Source: Icerya purchasi
Lineage: Eukaryota; Arthropoda; Insecta; Hemiptera; Monophlebidae
NCBI GenBank assembly: GCA_039619475.1
Contig: CM077115.1
Coordinates: 418,384,557 to 418,448,556 of the forward strand
Direction: 5' to 3'
DNA: 64,000 bases
Numbering within the stretch: position 1 is the first letter of the stretch; the number at the start of each line of letters is the position of its first letter. The translations under genes were made by a program, and so were the position numbers. Of this stretch, positions 41,161 to 51,300 are shown piece by piece. The notes under the pieces are model-generated. The model searched no databases. It saw only the letters and a list, made by a program, of their open reading frames with translations, and was not told the origin of the DNA.

Positions 41161-41591
41161 TTTTTTTTTGGTTTTTGTCTTTTGTTTGTTTTTTTGTTGT
41201 TTTTTTTTAATGTAGTTTAATGGTACGTCACAACTGTTGGAATCGTTCGCATAGAACAATTCAGCTGCGGGGGAAAAAAACTACACTAGGGGGTTTCATT
41301 AAAACGAAAAATATGGCCAGTAACACATAATGCGAACGGACGAGATGATTTTTTAAGTGTCTCCATCGAAATCTTTCGTACCTTTATTACACCAAAGTGG
41401 CTGTGTGACGAATATAATTAATATCGGCTTTTAAGAGAACACGAAGCAAGCTGGCTGAAAAACGAGGATGCGAATGAATTTTCAAGGCTTGCGGTAAAAT
41501 TGTGATATCGTGTATCTCAAATTTTCCGGATTGTTGCAAACATGAAAATCGTAATGCGATGTGCAATAACTTTTGGACCACCTTGTATTTG

Positions 41592-41638
41592 TATATATAT
41601 CTTTTATATATATATATATATGTTTATCTATCTATATA

Positions 41639-41702
<64 letters not shown>

Positions 41703-41734
41703 TATCTATGTATATATATCTATCTATCTATATA

Positions 41735-41804
<70 letters not shown>

Positions 41805-41829
41805 TATATCATCTATATATATCTATATA

Positions 41830-41891
<62 letters not shown>

Positions 41892-41900
41892 TATATAAAT
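41592..41900. repeat. Long compound TA microsatellite
   Basis: About 300 bp of (TA)n interrupted by GTTTATCTATCTATATATC-like variants and a short (GT)n. It ends exactly where the RTE-type reverse-transcriptase fragment begins. The apparent Ile-Tyr ORFs across it are repeat artefacts. Confidence 0.95.
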
Positions 41901-42960
41901 ACTTTAACTGACGCGTTCAATTATGAAAGCTCTAAAAGCTAGCGGTATAGGAAAGGTATATATTGATATACTGGTAAACATATACAACTCAGCAACAGCT
42001 AATGTACGACTACATAATGTAACACCCACATTTCCAATACTAAAAGGAGTTAGACAGAGAGATACAGTCTCACCACGACTATTCAGAACAGCATTGGAGC
42101 ATGCAATAAAATCACTGGATTGGAGTGAAAGAGGAATAAATATAAATGGCAGATATTTATACCACCTCTGCTTTGCAGATGACATTGCGATCATAGCCCA
42201 GACCAAGGATGATTTAGAATATGTGATAAAAGAACTAGAGATAAACAAGGTCGGTTTACAAATAAATCCGAATGAAACAAAGTACATGAAATACATATTC
42301 AAGAACAACGATCACATGCATAACGAAATACAAATATAAGCAGAGAACATAGGAGAAACAGATCAGTTCACATATTTGGGTAAAGTTTTCACAACGAAAA
42401 AACGCGGGATGAAATTATACCTTGAATAGAAAATATCAAACGGTTGGATCGTATACCATAAAATAAAACACATAGTCAATACCAAAATCAGCTCACAAAA
42501 TAAAGCGAAAATATTTAACCAATGCATGATTCTAGTGCTAACGTATGCTACCGAAACCTGGCCCTTAACGAAGGAAGTTATAGAAAAAAGAAGAAAAACT
42601 GAAAAACGGATGGAACGAGCTTTACTTCGCAAGATAAGATTAAATCAGAATATATCCGAAATAAGACAAAACTTGAAGACGTCGGGACAAGGGTAGCCCT
42701 GAACAAATGGGCCTGAGCTGGTCATGTTGGTAGGCAAGTAGATGGAAGGTGGACAAAGGAACTGATCCAATGGAGACCGTATACGAGAAAACGCGCACAA
42801 GGAAGACTACTCAGAAGGTGGACGGATGATATTGTGGCAACAGCAGCGAAACAATGGCTTCGTGAAGCGCAAGATAGGTATCGATGTAGTAAATTAAGGG
42901 AGGCCTACATGGAATTAATGATGTAACGCAGGCAAAAGAAGAAGAAGAATGCGTTTCACG
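41901..42960 (+). mobile_element. 5'-truncated, broken RTE-type non-LTR retrotransposon
   Basis: The + strand frame from about 41914 encodes reverse-transcriptase palm sequence: LKGVRQRDTVSP, then HLCFADDIAIIAQ with the catalytic F/YADD box, then KVGLQINPNETK. This is the order and wording of RTE-clade ORF2. After a stop at about 42340 the homology continues in changing frames: a YLG motif, then LVLTYATETWPL, then WTDDIVATAAKQWLREAQDR and a C-terminal end at about 42925. A tail with (AAG)n follows. At least one in-frame stop and frameshifts make it dead. The 5' part (endonuclease) is missing. It lies in the 5' intron of Mef2, on the same strand. Confidence 0.93.
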
Positions 42961-43133
42961 TTAAATTAAGGGCTCTGTACCCCAGCACAGCCGCACCCAA
43001 TTTTTTTTTTTGATAGATCGACCTTCGTTGAAAAACAAACGTGATAAAGTAATTATCGATAAATTTCCAACCGGATAAATTTACGTTCTAGACGGCCGAC
43101 AAATTATTTTTTACCGTTTTTTCTCTGTTGCAG

Positions 43134-43349
43134 GTTTAAAATAGCGGTAGCGCTTGCAAAATTCACTCGCATCCGGCAAGATCTTCGCATTTTGTTTTCG
43201 CTTCTGCCGAGTGCTTTCTGTAGGCCGCCAGGATTGCCACCCGTCACGGAAACCGGGATAACCATCCGAATAGTACCCAGACCACTTCAACCGCGATGGG
43301 ACGTAAGAAAATACAGATATCGCGCATAACCGACGAACGAAATAGACAG
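43134..43349 (+). CDS. Mef2: Mef2 first coding exon with 5' UTR part
   Basis: A pyrimidine-rich tract ending in TTGCAG (to 43133) gives an acceptor, so about 162 bases of 5' UTR precede the ATG at 43296. Eighteen codons follow ([18 protein letters not shown]), the universal MEF2 N-terminus that contacts DNA, ending CAG|GTATCT at 43349/43350 in phase 0. This split after residue 18 is the conserved MEF2 first-exon boundary. The start is certain because the MGRKK N-terminus is invariant. The acceptor implies at least one further non-coding exon upstream. Confidence 0.95.
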
Positions 43350-44314
43350 GTATCTTCGCTCTGTAATATTTCTGATAATCCATTTCGAAATTGCCCCGAT
43401 CATTAGGAAACGTTTTAAGGCGCTTTTTTTTTAACGATAACACGTCACTAATATATAAAATTTAAAAGAAAAAAGGGTTCTCATGAAATATGTAACTGAA
43501 CTTATAATAGAAATTCGCATTTAGTAAGTATGACCTTAATCTGTCTCGCTGTTTTCAATTTCGAATGATTTGTCAGTCGCATTTCCAGTTGCTTAATCTG
43601 CGTTTAAAAATCCTCGTATTTGCTACTGATATTTTCTCCTAATTTTGGAGGCTATATTTATTAGCGAATAATTATTTTCAACGGCTTTCTCTTCACGCGA
43701 AGAAAGTTTTTCCCTTGCATTGCAGAAAGCGTATGTGTATAATGACGATTTTCTTGAAAATGTGTCCTTGTTTAAGGTACATATATAAGAAAGAAAAAAG
43801 CTCAGCGTCTCTGTCACGCCAAGTAGGAATTTAAAACGAGTTGCCGGGATTCCTTACTATAAATTACTTCAGTTTCGTGAAGCAACATAATAGCGGTACT
43901 TCATTATAAAGTCAAAATTTCGAACATTCTTTCTTTTGTTCTCGAGGCTTTTTCTGTTAAAGCTGGTAGAAATTTAATAACATTAAACTCTATTAATACG
44001 TACCGCGATAGATAAAAGACTATCGAACGGGAAAATAATTTTATCGAGTTTTTCTGGTGAAATAAAAAATTATTTTACGATCAATGGCATATTAAAACAA
44101 AACTCGAGAACCTCGCCATGCATAGACGATGATAGTCTTTTTTATTTCTTACAGACTAGTCAGTTTTAATATTGACTGTATCATTTTCACGTGTTACACA
44201 TAATAATAAAAGCGTTACACGACTTTTCTAATAGCGGACGTCCATTCATTAATATATACATGTATAACATAAAAGTAGTGAATACTAGGATCATACAGCT
44301 CACTTGTGCCGACC

Positions 44315-44413
<99 letters not shown>

Positions 44414-45289
44414 TTTTAAACAGATACTTAATGAACAGCGTTTTAATTTTCCGAAATTCCAACATTTTCGTGGCGATTTTATGTGTAAATTTGTGCGCGC
44501 GCTGTGTTTTTTCGTTAAAGGTTTTTTTCCCCCCAAGTTGAGTTTTTCGGCTTGATTAAATCATGTACATTGTTTAACGGCCGTATAGAATAAAATATCA
44601 GGATCAGTCGTCGATGATTATGCTACTAACAAAAGATAGCCCGATTCGTCCGGTTATCTTAAAATTGAAAATGCGCCTTTTATACAGTACGGAATAAAAT
44701 TTGAACAATCATTATTCCGCTTAAAAATGTATCAGTCCCATTTGTTATATCGTTTGTATTTCAGCTTTTAGGGTATTTTTGCCACCCGAAAAACGACGTC
44801 GGGAAATTAGATCACATGCTACCAAATAAAAAAAAAAACAACGATATAAAAGTCGGTAAAAGAATCGAATTTTACACTGTAGAGCTTCTATTAAAATTAA
44901 TATCGACGTGTAAGTACTTGTTAATTGTAATGTATAGAAAGGGCAACTCAACGAAGAGAGCATATGTTTTATACTTTCAAACATGGTCTGTAAATAACCT
45001 TGCGAGGTGCATAAAATTGAGTCCTTTTTTTTTGTTTTTTCGATACCTGAAGGCTCTATCGAAATTTCTCAAATTCTCCAGTTCCGTTCTGTTAGGTGTC
45101 GAAGTTTTAGCGATGCTTGCTGACTCAAATTTTAATGTCATACAGATCCGTACGTACATATTTAGATTAGGTGTTTACACATTTTTTTTAATCGCCGTTA
45201 AAAACCGATTTATCTTCAAAGTCTATTCGTATTTTCCCTGAAAAAAGTTGTTCGCTAATAACCCAGCACCATTGGGTTCGGGAACTTTT

Positions 45290-45324
<35 letters not shown>

Positions 45325-48300
45325 ATTATCTTTACTTAACAAAAACTCACAATACGTTTCGCTGTAGTAAAAAAAAAAAAAAAAAAAAAAAAAAGTTTAT
45401 ATTTGATTAAGAAATATTACTGATCGATAAATTATAACTCGCCAAAGTTCGACAAAATTTTGAAGGTCATAAAGTCGCTTGTAACGTTCAAGTTGTTTTA
45501 TACGATGCTCTAAGCGATCGGTAAATTTTACAGAACAGCGAACTGGGGGCGGTGATATTAATAATTGCAAAACTTTTTAACTTTTTTTTTCCCTGATCCA
45601 GGTGACGTTCAATAAAAGGAAATTCGGCGTAATGAAGAAAGCTTACGAATTGAGCGTTTTATGCGACTGCGAAATAGCGTTAATCATATTCAGTAGTTCA
45701 AATAAACTGTACCAGTATGCCAGCACTGACATGGACAAAGTGTTATTAAAGTACACCGAATATAACGAACCGCACGAATCGCTCACCAACAAAAATATAA
45801 TCGAGGTATGCATGACATCACGTACCGGTCTGTTTTTCACTCGTATAAATATAAAAACTCATTCTTGGCCGTATAAAAAGTCCCCTTAACGTTTAATGTA
45901 GCGCTAAAATGAAAACAGGTAGTATACATATTTCCTTTAAATCTTCTAAAAAATACTGAAATTTAGCAGTTTTTTCGATGATTGCTTAAATGCTGCACAA
46001 TCTGGTCGATATATTTTGTAATAACCAAAAAAGAAATAAATAAATAAATAATCTTAATCTCTCATTCAATAAATAAATAGAAAATGTAATAACTCATTAT
46101 TAGTGCTCACCGCATGCGTCATTTTATTTAGAACTTGATGGCATTTACTTATCGAACAAAGCGAATTTTCTCTTTAAAAAAAATATTTTTTAGTAAAAAA
46201 ATTTTTCACTATATTCTCCTTCACTTTTATTTTCAGGTCCGCATCATTCAGAAAATACGTATTATGATTCTATAATAAACTATACATAACACTTTTTCTC
46301 AAGATAACCAAGTTTTGTGCTGATGGCAAAAGCTCTGTGTACTCATAGTTTGTGTCACATCAATTTCTTTCGGCTTTATGCATATTCATCTCACAATATC
46401 ATTCATCTGCACAGACATCAGCGACCCATTTTTAAACGTTTTTAGTAAAAACACAATTAATTCTGAAATTTAATTTTTTGTAATGTGTAAGATGCGTTAT
46501 GATTATCATACTCCATATCCAGTTACGATTAGCTTTGAATTACTTTTTTGACTTTCGTAGCTTACTAAAACTTTTCCCGGACTAAATTTAATCAAAGTCT
46601 ATCTCGGTTAGTATACATATATATGCGTCGAACGATTCTGAACCAGGAGTAAAATTAGTGTATTATTTGTTTAAGCGTGTCGCAGAATTCTGTCGCGGTC
46701 GACACATACACTTTACTATATTTACTTATTAATTTAATTTTTTTTTTCCTTTAATTTTTCGTATTCGGAAACGTTAATATATCGGAAAAATTTTAATTAC
46801 AATAAAAACCTTTCACTTTTCGGAATTTAATAAAGTTCCCTCTGATGATCCGTTCACTTATCTATTGAGAATTGCAGTATTTTCTGTGTTAATTGAAGTT
46901 TTTATCTAAGTAAAATTGAAATCTCTAGCGCTTGGAAAGCAGATCTTAATTTTTAAGCTATATTGGACCCCCGTATATCATCGTGTATATTACACGATAA
47001 ATTATAGTAATTTTTACGGAAATCGATCTGCGAACAAACTGGATAACTGCGATTTCAACCGCTCAGTCATATTAGGAAATTAATTTTCCGTGATGATTCA
47101 TCCTTTTTTTTTTTTTTTTTTCGAGTGGAAGTTGTAAAATAATAAATTCGCATAGAATACGTTTTAATATTTTTTTAATCGATCGAAGTAGAGATCTTCA
47201 GGACACGTCGTACCAGGATGATCACTGTGAATAAACGATTATGACGGAACGGTTTTGGTGTGCGTCAAAGTATGGTTAATAAATGTCCCAACTCGGATAA
47301 CGAGTTTATTAGTTTATAGACACAGAAAATTATCATGTACGTTTATCAAAGAAGTTTGTCTCTCACTAGCGTACAGCGAGGAAGCGTGTAGATTTTACTG
47401 AATAATCCGCATTAGGTAATCGCAGAAAAATTAAATACTCGTAACGGCTCTTGAGAAAGTGCTGCATTCTGAAAGTATTTGATGCACAATTTTGTTGGAT
47501 TACGCCTTAGGGGAGGTTGTGTAAATCTATCAGTTTTAATTTTTAAAATAAATGTTTCCTAAGAAAAGAAAATTTTGTTTTCAAAAAATTACACGATAAT
47601 TTAGAAATTTTCTCTCTGACTAAATTGTAGAATTTGATTTTTCCTTATTTACATATATCATTTATTCTCCTTCTTTTTTATTACAGTACAAACTCGGTGG
47701 TAGAAAACGTTGTTAACTCAGTTTGTAAAAACGACGATCTTCAATATTGGTTGATTATCTGTATTTTATTACTAATAAGAATTTGCAGGAAATTTTTATT
47801 GTATGCGATGTAAAATCGCCAATTAAAAAATATTTTTATAAATGCAAATATCGGAAGAAAAAAAAAAATGAAAAAAAAACAACTACTTGTTAATCTTATT
47901 GTTAGTAAAATTTCTTCTCAATTTAATAATCGCCATTGTATTAGGCATTAAACAAGAAAGAGCATAAAAATGGTGGATGCAGTCCCGATAGTCCGGAAGG
48001 CGATTCGGAGTATCAGCTAACGCCCAGAACAGAAGCCAAATATTCAAAAATCGACGAAGCTTTTCAGATGATGGTGCAAAAAAATCAAATTGCAGCTAAC
48101 AGTAGGGTAGGTGTTTAAACGGTATTGAAAATAATGCGTTAAATTAAGCATTCGCCACCGTCGAACATTGAGCAACGCTTAATCCCCCTTAAATGCCCCC
48201 ACGTAGGAAAAATAAAGTGAAAATTATTTTGTAGAGCATGCCCAGAAATCCCAAACTTGAATGTATTTAAAACGAAATATAGTATTGTATATTACTATAA

Positions 48301-51300
48301 TTTTTTCCTTATCAATTTAACACGAAGTATTTAAAAATGACTTCAAAGTTGATGCGCATTATAATGTACATGGGACGTTTAAGGATTAAGTGAAAGTGTG
48401 CTATGAGAATATAAAAATTCGCTGAGATAGCATCCAAGTGCTGTGTGGTGTAATAAAGTTGTCGCCGAAAATGTATCAGATTTATCGGTCGTAATAAATG
48501 AATAGTTTTTTGGCTTTTTTTTTTTTTTTTTTTTTTTATTTTACGATTTTTACAATATGTGGTGGCATCAAATTAATATCTTTAATTTGCATTAGACGGT
48601 CCGGTTAGCTTCTATTTTTAAAACTATTGGCATTGCTTTGATAAATATAATTTTTTGTTTTTACCATAATAACAGCATGTGTTTTACTTTCCCTCTTTTT
48701 AATATATAATCTCTTTTTAAATAATATACCATTATTGATATGTTCGTTTTCGATATTATCTGTTTTTTAAAATCGTTAATTTTATTTAATTTTAACTCTA
48801 TTTTTTAATAGTACATTTTTATTCTGATAATTATTTGTCCGGATAAGCATGTATTACAACAAAACAAAAAAAAAATATCTTTATGTTTAATATAGTTGGA
48901 ACCGACGAGTTATCCGTTACCATTATCGATGTCTATGGGCGGATACAGTGAGTCTAGTCTGCTTCAAACAAGTCCACACATGGGCCAGAATAGCGTCAGT
49001 CCGAGACCATCCTCTTCCGAAGCCGAATCTGGTACTTTAATAAGTTCATTCTTTAATATACATTTGCCATTGCGTTTTTCATAGTAAACCGAAACACGCG
49101 AGTATAGTTAAAAGATGATTTTAATTCATTAATTAAATCAAAAAAAAGGAAAGTTGTAATTAACAAAATAGATAAACTCCGTGTCTATTTTGTGTCAGAA
49201 TTAAATTCCGGTTGTTTTCAATAGTTTCATTGCGATTTTTCTTTTAATTTTCTTTTTTTTTTTCTTTTTTTTTTTTTTTTCAAGGCCTATACTATTTCTT
49301 TTAATAATTGCATATATATTCTCCCTCGAATTTCAATAAAGCGTGGCGTATGCGATTTAAGCGACCATTCATTGTTTGAAAATTAAATGTTTGAACAGGC
49401 ATGGATTATATTAAATTTTAATGTAGTGATACGCTAATTCGAATTAAACGCGTAAAATATGATTTTGTCGTCGATTAGTTGATTTTTTTTACCGGCATTA
49501 TTTTTAATCGCGACGGTACATATAAAGTCACAATGTTCACTTTTAAAATGCTCATTTTAATGCCATTATATTGTCTGATATTATTCTTGAAAATAATGCT
49601 CTTTTATACATTTATAAATATACCTCTAGTATTTTTATATTTTATTTGAGAATAATTGCAGTTTTATAATTTCGTTTTTTTTTTTGAATCGGTTTTTTTT
49701 TTTTTTTTTTTCTGTTTCTTTAGTAACAACTCAAATTTTGCATATCAGTTCTTCCATTATGTGATTAAAATAGCATTAAAGTACCGTTTATCTATAATTT
49801 AAAGTTTGCAATAATATGTATTACTTTTCCTCTGTTATTACAACTTTTCCAAGTATATTATGATACCACTGGAAATTTGGACTTGATTAAATATAAATTA
49901 ATCTTATTTTACGCATTATTTAAGAAGAAATTGATGTACGGACTATATTTGAACATTTATATTTATGAAAATTGTATCGTTTATGAATCTTACGTAGATT
50001 TAACGCGTGTTTTTGACATTAATCATTAAAAATCGATAAGTTGTTCAACACACGCCTTCACTTCAACAATTAGAATATTGTACGATTTATAGTTGATAAC
50101 GTACGGAAGAATGATTTTAAAATATAGGGATTGTACTTGATTAATTCAATATATTAATCGGTTTTAATCGATAAAGAATTGCTTCAGTTGTTGGAGAGTT
50201 GCATGTGTTCTTTCATTTTATTAATTACTTTTTAAAGTAACCATTGTAGAATACTTCTAATTTTTTAGTGTATGCAGGTGGCTCGATGCTTGAAATGAGC
50301 AACGGTTATCCGAATTCGACATCTCCTGTATTGGGCGAGTCGCCGTCTCCAGGTCCTTCGCCAGTTGCACAAAATTTGCAAATTAAAATTGAAGAAAAAT
50401 CGCAGCCACCGGCGCCGTCTTCTTTAGCAGTTAGACCAAATTTGAGGGTCATCATCCCGAATCAACACGAAGAAGTACGTATTGTTCGGTTTAATTTTCG
50501 GTTTTAAATTTTACAGCGAGAAATAAAAGGTCCTGAGGATTTTTAACGGTATATCGAACTTTTTACAACAGTCGTCCAAGAGCTTGCATTTAAAATAAAC
50601 TATTAACAAATGTTATTTTTCGAAAAGATAGCAATTATAATAGGTGCGCAAGTAACTTTAAGGAATTGTGACTGAAATCTCAACCCGACACTACATTTCA
50701 GCAGAAGGCATAAGAATTAAATTACCATCGATGCACAGTCAGTTTTATTTTAGCCGTACATTCGTACTGTTTAATTTTACCATTAAAATGTATCCTATTT
50801 GCTCACTGGTATTTTTTTGTTATATACTCCCCCTTGTACTTCATTAAATTTTATCAGCGGTATTACTCTTTGTACGTATTCTATACGATTGTCAAATTCG
50901 AAATAAAGTAGAATTGCGTCTATCAGAGCACGTGCTATTATTTCAAGGTAAACACATACGTACAGATAGCCGCAGAGTTACATATGCAAATAAAGCTAAA
51001 CGACTTTGGCAGTAAAACAATTTTACAAGGAATATTGAAAAAGAAAAAGACTCGGAAAAATTTTATTTACTTGGCAGAAATGGATAGAACTAGCAAGTGG
51101 AAATTAATGAGCTTTAAAGTAAACGGTTCGGAAAAAAATAACAATAAAAGCAGCGGCCGACACGGGTCAGCTTATTACAGGCGACTAGAAAATGTGACGA
51201 TGGAAAAAACGGTGATCACAAAAATTACCTATATGTAAGGCAATCAAGGGATACACATTTGTTCAATGATTATTCGAACATTTATCGGCCATAAGTTGCT

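Noticed and set aside
41904..42308. 134-codon minus-strand ORF
   Set aside because: Antisense shadow of the RTE reverse transcriptase on the + strand.
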